Source of the DNA: Aselliscus stoliczkanus
Lineage: Eukaryota; Chordata; Mammalia; Chiroptera; Hipposideridae
Length of the DNA stretch: 64,000 bases
Assembly: GCA_033961575.1 (NCBI GenBank)
Contig: CM066733.1
Span: 103,135,921 to 103,199,920 of the forward strand
Reading direction: 5' to 3'
Below, piece by piece: positions 23,541-36,584 of this stretch. Within the stretch, counting starts at the first letter, position 1, and the number at the start of each line of letters is the position of its first letter. The notes under the pieces were generated by a model. That model was not told where the DNA came from. It made no database searches and saw only the letters and a program-made list of their open reading frames with translations. The position numbers and the translations under genes were made by a program.

Positions 23541-25394
23541 CTGCCTCAGTATTGGATGGAAGGAGAGAAAAGTGTTCTTTGAGAATAAGAAACCCTTGAC
23601 TTGGGGGTCCCAAACCAGAACATGAGGCAGGAAAGTTTGCCCCGGAGGGACATACCTTCAACTCAGACTACATAGAATAGGCACTGAAGAAATCCTACTG
23701 AAGACGAGGTTACTCTGCAGGTTACAAAACATGATATACTGCACTCTGAGTAAGAATTCACAGACATAAGCTGAAGAAGGGAGCCACAACACTTTCATAC
23801 ACTAGAATGGTCTGATAAATACAATAATAAGCATGCTTAAAATAATTAATGATATAGAACAAGACTCAATAAAGCTATATACAAAATGAACTGAAGTTTA
23901 CTAGAGATTTGAATATCTTTTACATCATTTTTGTTAATTATTGTGAGACATATATTAATATCACTGTACATGCAATCTCTTTATCAACAGGAGCAATTCG
24001 GAACATAAAACTGTGACCTTATACAATAGACTTGACAGCAGCTGCCCATTTACCCATATTAGTTGCATAATTTCTTTTCCTGAAATTTCCCATTTTATAG
24101 TGCTTTATTTAATGTGCATCTCAGTTCTTCCCCATGTCACAGCATACACACAATAGTTTATGTTTAGTATTCTCTAAAAATACAAAGGAAAATCTAAAAG
24201 CAGAGGCCTATGATTGATTGCACATTTAAATAAATGCACTACAGATTGAGACAAATGCACCAAGTATGTGTGTTTCAATCACTGTATCATCACACAATTG
24301 AATAAACACACATGTACAATACAATGTTTAATTGAGTGCAGCAAGTACATTTATTTTAGTGATTGCACCATTGCATATTCAAGCAAAGGCACTGAGTTCA
24401 CTTCGTTGGAGCTGAAGTTCTGTATGCATACACAAGTTTTAAATCTTTCATTGATGTTGATAGAGCACAAATACCCACATGTTTTTAAATGATTGTAAAA
24501 AAGTGTGTTTTATTTAACAAAATTTACTTTTAAAGGATTTTCATAAATTTGAAATCTGGTTATTAGCTTCCTAATAATAAAAAAAGAAACTTAAAAATTA
24601 TAAATGTTTCTTTCTCATAAGATGTCACTGTAGTCTCAGTGAGGATGAAACAGGACATTGCCCCTGTGCCAGAGTAGTTTTTCTATGACTATCTCATCTG
24701 GAAATTGCAGTTTCAACTCTTTAGGCATCAAGCATTGGACTCATTTTGCTTTAGGATTGTTTGCACAGCTTCGGTCAAATTCAGTATTACCTCGTGCATG
24801 CATGCACATCTGAGGACCCAATCTGGGCTATTAGGTCTGAAGACCCAAATGAAGCTTGCTAGATTCTCTCATGCCTCCTCCATGCTCTATTTACATAGAC
24901 GTTCTTTTTCAGAAGTGCTGCCATACACAGATTTCTATGTCATTTCCATTAGTAGCATCTTGAAAGTAAGAAAAAAAGAAAAGAAAAGCTAAACAGTAGT
25001 GTTTGCTTTACTGTGTCAGCTTTCTAACATCTGTTCTGTTTTCCAGGTGTGATGGACAGGTGGTAATGAATGTTCAGGACCAGGTACCCTAAAGAAAGTT
25101 GCTCAAGTAACAAGTTTTATAGTTCAATCCCTTTTCCTTGAGTGTATGGGCTTTAATTGTCTTTCTTTAATAGGTACTTTTAAAAAAATTCATTCTGTTA
25201 GCTCTTTTCATATTGAGGGTTTATTAGTTGGAGAAATCTTCCAGTAGATATTTCTTACAATAGAAATATTGCAATGTTGGTATACAGTAGCATTTCCAAG
25301 AGTGATTTCTGCAAATTTAATTCCAAGTAATGTTACTTGGATAAAAGATACTTTGCCAGATGTGTTTGAAAAAAATACATGCTAGCAATATTAG
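23541..25394. other. Unique sequence
   Basis: No gene supported. Two short splice-like segments, near 24711-24967 and 25047-25083, are discussed under rejected items. Confidence 0.4.
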
Positions 25395-25500
25395 CTAACT
25401 GATTAACAGCTTACTCTGTACTTTGCCTGCATTCATTGGTTTGAAGTTCTGTTCTCTTAGCCCACTTTACAGATGAGAAAACAGTTTAGAATGTAAAATA
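25395..25500 (-). repeat. MIR SINE relic
   Basis: 'cttagcccactttacagatg' followed by 'agaaaacag' is reverse-strand MIR; the flanks are too decayed to extend it. Confidence 0.6.
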
Positions 25501-25769
25501 CTTCCCCATTCATCCACATACAGATGCATGAAATTCATTAGCTAAGAAGTCCTGTCATGAATTAACCTGGTTAACACTAAACCAATCTTACCAAACTTAA
25601 TATATGATGAAGCACTTTGCATGTAAGATCTTTTAACATCCCACTGGCCACCCTTTAGGACACTCAAGACTAGGAACACAAACATAAATGAGATTAACTG
25701 CCTTTATAAGTGTTAATAAGAACTAAATGACTGGCTGTGCCCAAACATAGAATCCTATGTTTTCTGTTT

Positions 25770-25887
25770 TTTTTTTTTGTTTGTTTTTTTTTGAGGGCAG
25801 TGTCACTGGCCCTCACATGTGGGACCTGAACCAGGGCCACTGGCCTCCCAAGCCAGCGCCCAACCACCACGCCACTTGGCCGGCCCC
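25770..25887 (-). mobile_element. tRNA-derived SINE, short type
   Basis: Antisense copy: T-rich tail, then 'gagggcagtgtcactggccc', 'caagccagcg' and 'ccacttggccggcccc'. Flanks share 'tatgtttt', a probable target-site duplication blurred by T runs. Confidence 0.92.
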
Positions 25888-26779
25888 ATATGTTTTGTTT
25901 TTTCTTAATATATTTACTGATAAGTTTAAAGGACAGATCATTTTGATGAAAAATCAGCTGGTTGCTTGATGACGTCTATTTTTTAAATGATTATTTGCAT
26001 CCTTTCCTTAGCACAGAAGGTCATTGCTGTGTTATTCCAATATACCTTTGAAAAGTGAATAATTACATCATCCAACCACTCATGATGACTTGTGACTGAC
26101 TGATTTTTCTTTCCACTAAATTGACCGAATGGAATAATTGGTTTATTCTCAAAACATTTTAATGGTATTTTCTTTGCCAGCATTCTTATATTTTTGTATG
26201 TTTGCATTAGAAGAAAGTTTATGTTTGCTTATTATACACATTTAGTTTTATCCAAAGTAGATATAGCCCAAAGAACAGACCATTTGATGTCTGGATAAGG
26301 ATTCATGGCAAGGAGGGAAAGCACTGTGTTGTTTTTAAACAATTAGTGAGGGGGGAAAAAAAACTTTTTTTTTTTATTCTTAGCTTTTTGGAAGCAGTAA
26401 CTTTGCTTTCTTTTTCACACAGCGCAGCATATATATGATAATAAAGCATACATAGTTTTTTTCACCCATTTTATATCAATTAGATAAAAGCAATTAGAGG
26501 AGCATAATCCCTTAATGAACAACACATAAAGAGATATAAACATATGCATGTATTTTTCCTTTGCTCCAACAAAATACATATTCGAGATCAGCCAAAGAAA
26601 TAAGAATAAATAATATCAAACTTTGAGAGAGAACTAAATTATGCTTCAGCGTGTTTGTCCTGAAATGTTTTTATTGCCATTTATCCATTCGCAGCTTAGC
26701 TTTTGCTTAAGATGTTGGTGAGATGATGAAAGCTGAAAAGTAAATAGGTGCTTCAATAAATGCAAACAAATGAGTGCTT

Positions 26780-27015
26780 TCCTAGCAAAGAATTACGGAA
26801 AATCAGCCATCCCTCTGAAGCTAATCCCTGGGCAGCTAAAACTGTGAATTTCCCCCCTCAACATGCACACAGATGGGTTGCCTCTGAGGATGACAGATGA
26901 GTTGTGTTTGGCGGGATTAATGCGCATTATCATGTTAATGGATGTTTAGGTGAGGTCTGAGTGAGTCACAGGCCTGGGCAGAATTACTGGGGTTTACAGA
27001 ACTCTGTGTGCTCAT
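26780..27015. promoter_or_regulatory. Candidate enhancer with homeodomain-type palindrome
   Basis: Repeat-free and motif-dense. It holds GGGATTA (an OTX/bicoid-type core, 26913-26919), a perfect 12-bp palindrome TAATGCGCATTA (26918-26929), another TAAT shortly downstream, and TGAGTCA (AP-1-like, near 26962). The motif content is seen directly; the enhancer role is inference. Confidence 0.3.
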
Positions 27016-27180
27016 GCTCCTCTTCTCTTTCTCCTTCTTACTAATAATTGACTTGTAATGTTTAACATTTTTAGCCCACCAAATGATCCACAGACTACTG
27101 CCTTCCTAAGTACTGGGAGCATTTACAGGTCTGGCACCGTGAGCTCTGTCCTTTGACATGCAAAACGCAGGCAGTCCTGT

Positions 27181-27240
27181 CTGATTTGTCCTTCCATTGC
27201 CTTTGTGCATTCAGCTCCCTCATAATCCAGAGTCTACTTT
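27181..27240 (-). repeat. Local repeat family, copy A (partial)
   Basis: Its reverse complement matches 29475-29531 at 53 of 57 aligned bases plus one 3-base gap, from 'aaagtagactctgga' to 'aggacaaa.cag'. Flanks diverge at once. Family unknown to me. Confidence 0.75.
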
Positions 27241-28494
27241 GTTGCAATCGCTTTTGAAATCTGACATATTGATCAAGAGTTTAGCCTTAGTAACTACTGC
27301 ACATATATCAACTGTTGTTGAGTGTGTCAGGTCACATTTGATGGCAAGATGATCCTGTCCCCAACTAGAAGAGCTCCTGCAGCTCACATCAGTTGATTTT
27401 GTTAACCTCATATGTCCAAAAAGGTATGTTGTTGCATCACTGCTAACGCAACAGAATTTCACAGCATCAGTTTGGCATCTCTGTGTAAGGTAGAGGCAAT
27501 GGAGATATCACCAAAGAGATAAAAATAAAAGCTTTGTCAATATTCTGTAATGGCTTGCATTTTTAAATTAAGGCAAAAATCAATAAGTATTAATGTCAGA
27601 CTTCCATGTCCTTTTGAAATTGTTCGAAAATGGCTGGATGCTTTCTTGTTTAGGTGAATCCAGCAAACTCCTTTTCTGTGAATAATTGTATCAATATTAC
27701 CAAATTAATGTAGACAAACCTTTACAGGTCTCTGCTCTAACAAATGCTGTTGTAGAAAATAATTTTGGTACCACAAAGATGTCCCTCATGCCCTAAAGTA
27801 GTGTTTACTTAACAGTTTAGGTAGTTCCTTGAAATTTGCTTAAAAAGTTTTTAAAGAGAGAATTTCCATATCACTCTTAAGTGAAAAACATGTGAGTAGG
27901 GGGGAAATAGTTTATGTTATTTCAATTATTAATTAAAACGAGTGGCACACCAAGAGAGTGATGCCTATAAATAGATGGACCACATGTCCCTGTTTGCTCA
28001 AGAATAATCTAGGTTTCCTGCTGTTGTCAGAGGGTGGTTGTCAACAGTGCCCCATTTTATTCCCAAAGATTCCTATTTGTCTGATCAACCTATAAACCAA
28101 AGTAATGGATTTCTAAATAAGTCTGTCCCATATTCAGAGTATGCCAGAAAGGGAGGGATCTTACTTGGCAGGAAGCCTCCACTGCCGGAAAGCATATCAG
28201 GACCACTGGGCCTGCAGAAGAGGGCACTGAAGACAGGATCCTTCTGAAGAGAAATTAAAGCTAGAACCCAAATATCCAGATAACTCTTTTGTATCTTTTC
28301 CATTAAACTTTTAAAACTTTTCATTCCAAAAATAATCAAGAATGTTAAGGACATAAGCATGATTCCTTTTTTTTTTGATATAATATATTTTTTAAATCTA
28401 CAATAAAGCCTGTTCTAAATAAAATCAAAGGATCAAATTAATTTAGCACAAACTCCTTAGTTTTCTGAATTAATAAAATTTTGGCCACATGTAT
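27241..28494. other. Unique sequence
   Basis: No gene supported. Opposing frames at 28038-28247 (+) and 28085-28360 (-) overlap each other and show no domain or splice support. Confidence 0.4.
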
Positions 28495-28630
28495 TAATCA
28501 CTTTTAACTAATAATAATTCTCACATGAACTTTATGGGTTAGGTATTCACATGACCATTTTTTCCGTGAGAAAACTGAGATCAGAGAGGTCAAGTAGGTT
28601 AAGAGGGCACAGAGCTAAGAAGTCTATGCT
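28495..28630 (-). repeat. MIR SINE relic
   Basis: 'actgagatcagagaggtcaa' and 'ggcacagagctaagaagtct' are reverse-strand MIR. Confidence 0.7.
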
Positions 28631-29474
28631 AAATACACAAATATTACTCATTCCAAAAAGTTCAATCTTAACCTTTGTGATGTATTGATTTATGTAAACA
28701 CAACCTATATATAAACTTGATTAAAGTCTAAAACATGTTACTCATTTCATTGCTATTTTAGAAATATGTTTGGTGTCAAAATAAGTTTGCATTGACAGCA
28801 AATTACCACACTGTTTCATCAGTAGCTTTCTTTCCTTTTATATTTTTTCTATTTGTATTTTATTGTTCTATTTTATAAGTTTCCTCATCTCTTTTTATGT
28901 ATGGCTGAATTTAAATAATTAAAAGACAAACAGTTAATGCATTAATGCAGAATGACCAAATATCTTACTTCACAAACACCTCAGCCATTCAGATACAAGA
29001 AAGCAGACTGGGAAGGATTCTTAATTATAACATAAACACAATTTAATGGATCAACATGTAAATCTTTAATGCTGTATCATAATGAATAACACTTAGGCAT
29101 CATGATTTTTGAGAACCAACTTTAGATTATACATCAAAAGTAACCTTTGGTAGTTACCCCAAGGTCTGAAGTTACTCCACAGAAAGCAAAAGCTACAGAA
29201 AAACTATGAAAAGAATAAAACGCATTCCTCTTAATTAATCAATTAAATCACTAGTTAATGGTTATTAATTTCTTACCATAGTTTTTCCATGTAAAACCTT
29301 GATATTCATAATTTCTGTCCCACACCATAAGTTTGTTATGAGGATAAATATGATATTATAGTCAGAGGCGTATTTTAATTCAAGATAATCCTGAAGAATT
29401 TAGGTAGGGACCTCACCATTTTGTGACTTTTTACTAAAATTCCATGGAAAAGAACTCCTCAGGCCTATTTGTAC
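28631..29474. other. Unique AT-rich sequence
   Basis: Nothing recognised. Confidence 0.45.
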
Positions 29475-29632
29475 AAAGTAGACTCTGGATGATGAGGGAG
29501 AATGCACAGAGGCAATGCAAGGACAAACCAGGAGACTGAACAGAAGAAATGTCTGCTTTCAGAACTGACGCTGTTTCCTCAGGGGTGAGACCTGAGGGAA
29601 AGTATTAAAACTCTAGCAAACTCAAAAATCTT
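29475..29632 (+). repeat. Local repeat family, copy B (longest)
   Basis: The left part (29475-29531) matches copy A in inverted orientation. The right part (29538-29632) matches copy C without gaps at 76 of 95 bases, including 'caggggtgagacctgagg'. Copy B therefore links the other two into one element of about 160 bp. It may be an old transposon I cannot name. Confidence 0.7.
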
Positions 29633-31919
29633 ACAACCATTCCAAGCATACACAGGGCCAAAAGTTAGTTTTAATATCATTATTTTTATATTCTTTATTT
29701 TTAGTAAATGTTTATTCATGAGACTCTTTCATACCTCATATATATGTTTATATATTATTATATATTTCACACTTTAAATATGTATCATATTTATGATCTG
29801 AAGACAAAAATGCTTTGTGATAATACCTTAATATGAGTGTAAATTTCACAGCAATTATAAAGTGGAAGAATACCTAAATTCAATATGTGTGCTTTCAGAA
29901 AGGTTCTCAGTCTCAGATAATAGCCTTTATGGTAGGTTTTCTAAAAGGAAATATACATGTGTCATTAAAAAGAAAAACTTGTATCTTCCAAAATATTAAG
30001 TATTCCAAAATAATTCAAGTTTACCAAGTTACATAATATTCTTAGTTGAGCTGAGCTTTTCACCATCTTACACATAGAGCTTTAAAGAATGAAAGGGGAG
30101 GAGGAGGAAGCCAGCGATTTGTTTAAAGAAAGCATCAACAAATGTCATTACTACTGCATTCAGGCTCTGAAGGTCTTCGTCAGGTGAGCTGCAGGTGAAG
30201 GCCGCTGAAGGCAGGCTACGCCAAGGACCCTACTCTCTGCCACAGCCATCCTGTAGGCAGGGAAGAGTCCTGTGCCCAAAAGATCCTCCACATTAGATGG
30301 GTGAGGGCCTTTGGAAACAAATCTTGAGCAGCCAGGATCCTCAGCACGCATATATAATTTTCCACTTTCATCATCCGAAACCTGTCAATGCCTGCTGCCA
30401 AGGAATTAGGAGAAAAAGAAAGGCTTACTCTGCAAAACTTCTTTACAGGAAAATGTGTGAAATGAACATTATTTGAAGTAATGCTCCCATTATCCATTCT
30501 GGAGACAGAATTATGCAAAAAGATACTCCCCCCGCATGTCCTGCCCATTCTGAGGGGTCAGAGTAACCTGTAGGGTGAAAGCACCCCTCCAATCTGTTTA
30601 CCTAACCTTGCAGTTGCCTACAGTAACATATTTACCACAATGTTATGGCTGGCATTACAAGGGTTAACTCCCTTTCTCCTAGCCTTTGCTCTTTGGAGTG
30701 TTGGGTTTATTTGTGTGATTTCAAGACTATCTGCCTCTGCTCTGAATATACAGAAGCTGTGACACTGGGCTCTGATCCACACACAGATGGGCCACTAGAG
30801 GTGCCTTGGGGGGGACTGCCATTAGGGAATGCCCTTGGAGAGCAGATTTGTAGCTTAAAGGACAGTTTTTTTTCTCCCAAATCATTTCACATGTGTTATT
30901 TAGTTAAGTTCGCTTCCTTTTCCATCTTCTTTTCATATGGATGTAATGGTGTCATTTTATCTCCACACAGGAACTTGTGTCAACAGCTCCCTCCACGGAC
31001 CATTCACTAGAGTTGCAATGTCACAGTGTCAGAATCTTGTATGTGTGGTGGTGGTTGTGTTTTATTTGTTTGTTTGTTTTTAACCTAGAGATGAATTTTT
31101 TTTTTAACTTCTGTAAACCTCCCTTTCCCTTTGGTGTCTGTTGTTAGCTGAGCTCTCCACGGGTCACCACGAGTCCATACAATACTCAGTCCCATGTCCT
31201 TGGGCAAGCCTGCAGCTCCATGTTCACTCGCCTTTTACAAGTTGGGCTCTCATTGTTGCTACTGTAGTACTCTGTGTAAAAATATTTGTCAGCTTCTATG
31301 TTACTCAGTGATAGAACTATTCAACTTTCATTTTCTCTAAAATGTGTTTGTAATATGAAAGAAACCTATCTCTGTGTGTGTTTTTTCTGTAGTTTGCTTT
31401 TTAAAGATTTGGGACCAACTTTGGGTATTTCCTACTAAAAACTTGTTGCTCCTATAGGTGACAATGCTTTTAGGCCTGTCCCTAATTGTAAGAATACCTG
31501 ATGACAATGTATGGGCAGGCCTCCTGCTCTGAGCCTTCAGCACAACAGTGTCAAGAATGTTTGCATCTGCTGCCTGTTGAGAAAAGCCGTAGGGAAATGT
31601 CAAAGTAGAAATGACATGTTATACTACATTGAAGCCCAGAGTAATTTTTAATTTTTTATTGTTAGTACAATTGCCTGTGTGTATTTTTCTTTCTTCTGCC
31701 TTTATGTCATGTACTTTTATTTTGTTCTCTTGGACCATGATCCTTTGATGGCCAAATCTTTTCTTGTTTTGTGGTTTGGAAGGAATAGATTGCATATCTG
31801 TTAGGGCCTTCTCATCCAATTTTCCTTCAGTCTGAAGATGTTCCCTCATTTCCTTTGTCCCAATACATGAATCAGAATGGGAGTGTCTCTGTGGGAGGGG
31901 AGGGAAGAGAGACAAGGCT
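29633..31919. other. Unique sequence
   Basis: No gene firmly supported. Around 30100-30640 and 30640-31010 composition is more balanced and frames of 110 (minus) and 121 (plus) residues occur, without recognisable domains. 31062-31078 is a short GTTT repeat. Confidence 0.4.
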
Positions 31920-32014
31920 GAGCACAAGAAAAATCTGCTTTCAGAAAAGAGGCTGTTGCTTCAGGGGTGAGACCTGAGGGGAAGTAGTGAAAGTCTGCTG
32001 AACTCAAGAGTCTT
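31920..32014 (+). repeat. Local repeat family, copy C (partial)
   Basis: Gapless 95-base match to 29538-29632 with 19 mismatches; same orientation, 2.38 kb downstream. The upstream half is lost or too diverged to recognise. Confidence 0.7.
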
Positions 32015-34989
32015 CTCCTCCCTTCCCCCAGCTCAAAGCCCTAACATGGGGCAGATGCAACAGTGACTATTACCTTATCCATTGGAGAATGTTACTAACA
32101 CAGTTGTATCCCTGCTCTTCTCAGGTTAAGTTTGCATGTTGTCACAGCGATGTATTTTATTCTGCTTATATTATTAAAGTGTCTCAGCAGTTCATTTGAA
32201 ATGGAGTCATCACAATTAAATTAACAAAGTTTTAATGGAAGATTGTGAAATTTTTTTCTAAAATGGATTTCTCCTATAACAGATTGTTATTAGCTTGGAC
32301 TCCACAGTGACAAATCAGGTATGCTGATACTAGAACACAATTTAACAGCATTTATGGTTATCATGTGTACTGCTGTAGTATTGCCTTTTCATTGTATCAT
32401 GACGTAGAAATAATATAGAAGAGATGTATAGTTATCATGGGATGACCAGTGACATACTGCGTCTTGTTTAGAGGGAGCCAGTCCTCTTGCCTTATTGGGA
32501 ATGTAGAGTTTAACAAGACACTTGCCATCATTTCCTTAACAGGGATAATAAACAGAACAATTCTGCATAACAGCTCATATCAGCTTCTTTCATGCCTTTT
32601 CTTTTCAGAAGGCTGCCTAAGGGTTTAAGCAATTTACTGGTCTGACCCGAGTCCTTTCTCTGCAGTCTGCGGTTCTTTTGTTTAACATTAGTATGTGGGC
32701 AAACAGCATTCTGAGCTGTGCAGAGCTTATCAGCCCGCGTTCAGTCGACCGGAACCCCATTCTATGTATCTAAGCAGGGCCACATTTAATACTTCACAGT
32801 GGGAGCATCTGCAGTTTCCAAAAATGACTTGTTTATCAGATAAACTCTGTCCTCATGCTGACAGATGTGGTGGACGGTGGATCCCCAGTATCATACTTCT
32901 CTAGTATAAGGCTTGCACAAAATGTGGAAGGTGAGGGGCTATGAGACCCATAGATGGGAGTCATGACAAGAATTATTTATGTAGCCACTATCCAGCTGCA
33001 CTCAGAAGTCACTTGCTGGGTGTGGGGACATGAAGACAACTCTCAGTTTCTCTGTTGGAATTAAATAAGTGACTAATCCCTCTGTTACCTAAGGTGTTAA
33101 GCAGAGGAAAGACATTTTCACTGTTAACATAACGTTTTCAGATTTCATGTTTGGTGAACACTGTAAGCTGCCTTAGTGCCATTGTCTGATAAAAGCCAGG
33201 AGCCTGAGGGGGCTGACAAATATTGGTTGTCATATACCAATGGTATCAGAATATTGGGAAATTAAAAGAACTGGGTTTAGGAAACTTATCTGCCATTAAC
33301 CCAAAATAATGCTACTAAATAGTCTGTTAGTTCAAATGATCTTTTCTTTAAAATTTATGAGTGGAATTTCATGAAGTATTTTAAACACATTGAGGAATTA
33401 CAAAACCCTGCTTCTAAAACATATAACTACAAGTTTGAGATTTTGTTTTGTACTATGGACATATAGTATTATGCAATTATTTTGAAAGTATTGCCAGTCG
33501 TTGTATATGCACAAATGTATGTATACATGTTTGTATATTATGCATATATGCAAATATTTATTTCATTAACCAAAGGTATTATATTTGACTTTTAATAACT
33601 AAAGCATTTCCAAATAGTGTATTGTTTCTCAAGAAAATGAATTAAAGAATATATATTTTTTTAGTGTGCACTCAAGACTTATTGCCAGGAGATGTCCAGT
33701 TATGATAGAATAATCTGGACATTACCCTGATGTCTTAGAATTTCTAAGGTAGAATCCAAAGTGATGTTAAGCGTCACAAGTATGGAAAACTTAGTGCCTT
33801 CCTACAAAAACTGCAGTCACAGAACTAGCACTGATTTTAACTGATTAGGTTTGATCCTTAATGCAATTCACATTGCTTATGGTATTCGTATAATTCAGCA
33901 CATATGTTATGTTTTTGCTCCTACCTATAATTACTCTTCATACTAAAGCATTTTCTCTCTAATTATTTCTCTAGTAGTAGCCCCCTTCACCTCTCAGATC
34001 TCTGCTAATGAAATACCTTTAAACATGTCTTTGTTATTAATTGTGAAGTGTTGCCATGACCATCTGATAAGATAATTATTTGGAAAACCAATTTTAAATT
34101 GCTAACTTAAATTTTAGTATTCTTATATATAGGAATAAAGGCAATAAAATAGAGCAAAACAATAAATACTGTGAGATGCATCTTTGAAGTGTGTGGTCAA
34201 ACCATAGGCACAGCATAATGTTTTTCCTAACTAAAGTCAAATTAATATAATATACAAATCAATACAATTCTAGGAAATACGATGATATATGTTTTTCATG
34301 TCCCTTATATTTGCCTCTAGGGTTTAAAGCCCTTTTTAAGTATAGTTAAATTCATCCAGACACTGTCTTTACACAGGCAAGCTTATCAAAGCAGCAGCAA
34401 CATTAAGAAATATATTCAATATCAGACTAGGAGACATTTGTGTGCCTTCCTCTACTCTCACTAATGTGTGCTAGCCAACTGTTCATGCAGAAATTGTAAC
34501 TGTTAATGAGGGTTAAAAGGAAATTTTAAATGAGGTGTCATCTTTTGAATAAGGCACCTCAACTGTTGTATTCTGTCTAATATTTACTTTCTAACTTGCC
34601 TCTTGTTCTTAGCACAATTCACCATGCACACAAAAAATATTAATAATAGTAATTACAATATTTTTCAAACAAAACATGCATGCACCCTTTCCTGGCCCTG
34701 CACATCTCCTGGGTCTAGCATTTCTGAGTGCACGCTGTTTTTCCTAACACTAAATCCCATGTGTCATATGCCTTGCATGGCTGCAGATTCTGGCCTTTTC
34801 ACCTGCTGTTTGGGTTGGCTTTAGATGCAAAGAGAAGAATATGAGAAAGAGAAAGGGGGAGGGAGGGAAGTTTGGAAGACTGACGCTAAAAAAAAAAATG
34901 GCAAATGTTTTTAGCGCCTTCATCTAGACATGTGTCCCCTCACTCTGTGACATGGCTGCTCCAATGTTGCCATGGTGAGGATTTCTAAT
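32015..34989. other. Unique sequence
   Basis: No gene or named repeat. 32690-32900 is repeat-free with GATA-type sites ('tttatcagataaactctg') and may be a smaller regulatory element; this is weak. Confidence 0.4.
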
Positions 34990-35560
34990 CATCCCTACAC
35001 ATGACAGGCTCCTATTTGTCTGCACTCCCTTGGGTGTAAATTTCTAGGCTTAAAAAAAAAATCCATGTGAGCGTATCATCCGCCGTGCAGATGTTTCACT
35101 GCTTTAGAATATCAGGCAGCTGCTTGTGCCACCGTAGACAGCTAATTGGAGACTGCATCGTAGGAACAGAGGCGTAATTATGGCATAAATACACATCCTC
35201 TGGTGCATCATTGTATCTCTATTAACAGAAAATTTTAAACAGTGCTCAGAGTGTAATTAGTGTAGTTGATAAAGTTGTAAAACATGTAAATAAGGGAAAT
35301 AGCAGGTACGTGGCCAATCCACTATCCAGCACTAGGGGATGCAGATTATTGCCTATTTAGAAATAATTAGCAAAGCTGCATTAGCAGAGCCTGTGTCCAA
35401 CAGAAGCAAGGCAAACATTTATTCTGGTAACAGCTCTTTCTGTGCTAGCCATGAAAATCTACTAATATTGGTAATTTAGCCCTCATTACCAGAGGATAAA
35501 GCATGAAAAGAGCTCAGACATGAAATATGACAAGTAATATTAATTTTTATTCCAGAGGAA
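34990..35560. promoter_or_regulatory. Strong candidate developmental enhancer / conserved noncoding element
   Basis: About 570 bp free of recognisable repeats, with a high density of homeodomain cores and E-boxes. Visible sites include 'caggcagctgcttgtgccac' (CAGCTG E-box), 'gacagctaattggagactgc', 'gaggcgtaattatggcataa', 'gagtgtaattagtgtagttg', 'tagaaataattagcaaagc' and 'gccctcattaccagaggata'. TAATTA/TAATTG/TAATTAT cores recur roughly every 50-100 bases. No coding frame spans it. The pattern is typical of vertebrate neural or limb enhancers in gene deserts, but conservation and activity are inferred, not measured. Confidence 0.45.
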
Positions 35561-36059
35561 AGGATGCTTCCTTGGGTTGCATGCTGATTTCTCGGCAGGG
35601 TCTCAGCAGTGCGTGCGGAGGAGGCAGTGGGTAGCTGGTAGTTGAGAATTCAGGATATGGAGTCGACTCCCTGCTGGAGGTATACCCTGGGGTGGCTATG
35701 ACAGTGGCTGATGAGGCATGCCACTGTTAGTGCCCAGCCAAACCTCAGGTCACAGTTCAAAACAAGCACTCAGCCATTAAACTTCAGTCCTTATGGGCCT
35801 GGGAGGGCTTATGTCCTCATTCCTGCTCTTTTCCACCCTCCCAGACCCTTTTTACTCCTTCCGCTCCGACATTGTTTTTTTTTTCCCCTGGCATGATTCT
35901 GCAGAGCTACACAGGCAATCAGATTGATTTTTGTGCTTGCACCGCCCTTTGCAACGTGCTTCTGATAATGAGCTGCTGTTGTTGAAGTGGAGGGTATGGG
36001 AGGGGCGGTTTCTCTGGGCCTTAACTTCATCGTGAGCCCTGGATGAGAAATGATCCTTT
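35561..36059. other. Unique, locally more balanced sequence
   Basis: No repeat recognised. Overlapping frames on both strands (35711-35896 plus; 35809-36072 minus) have no domain support. Confidence 0.4.
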
Positions 36060-36310
36060 GGCGCCTATACATTGAAGACTGTGTCGCTGAAGAATATCAC
36101 CCTGTGACCAGGAATCATGAATGGCAAAAATTTGCAGCTTGTTTTACAAATACACTTCCTAATGAAGAAAAATGCAAAAGCACTGCTAGTTTGGGAAACC
36201 TCGTTGCATTTTCCAGACAGTGGGATAAAAAGGCAGAACATTTGGGGAAGAGCCACTCTTTTTCGCATTAATCGCTTGCTGTTAGCTTGCTCTTTGTTTT
36301 ACTCTTGAAG
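36060..36310. promoter_or_regulatory. Candidate conserved noncoding segment
   Basis: Open in three frames on both strands at once (plus 36050-36271 and 36117-36308; minus 36065-36268), which suggests low stop density rather than a gene. Contains 'tttttcgcattaatcgcttg' and 'catgaatggcaaaaatttgc'. Adjacent to the stronger block upstream. Inference only. Confidence 0.25.
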
Positions 36311-36584
36311 TGGGGAAAAAAAAATGGCAGGATTTAAAAACCAAGCCTATGAAACTAACCATGTTTTGTGGCATTCATAGTTTTTACCATGATCCCCTTA
36401 TTTCCATTATGCACGGGTGTTTTTTTTTTTTTTCTGTGCTTCTGGACACACACATGAAGAGTCAGTTTCCTGACTTTTTGGTTGAGCTTCTAGGAAAAAG
36501 TTATCAGCTGATAAAAAAAAAAAAAATTCCACTCTGTCTGAGTTTCACAGTATCTTCAGAGTGCCACATAAAATACTGCATCTT

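Noticed and set aside
24711..24967. Possible exon: acceptor-like 'gaaattgcag' and donor-like 'TTGAAA|gtaaga' with an open plus frame
   Set aside because: The pyrimidine tract is weak and the translation has no recognisable protein character; kept only as a note for RNA-seq checking.
25047..25083. 37-bp mini-exon between 'tctgttttccag' and 'CAG|gtaccc'
   Set aside because: Good-looking splice sites, but such short matches are expected by chance in 64 kb and there is no partner exon.
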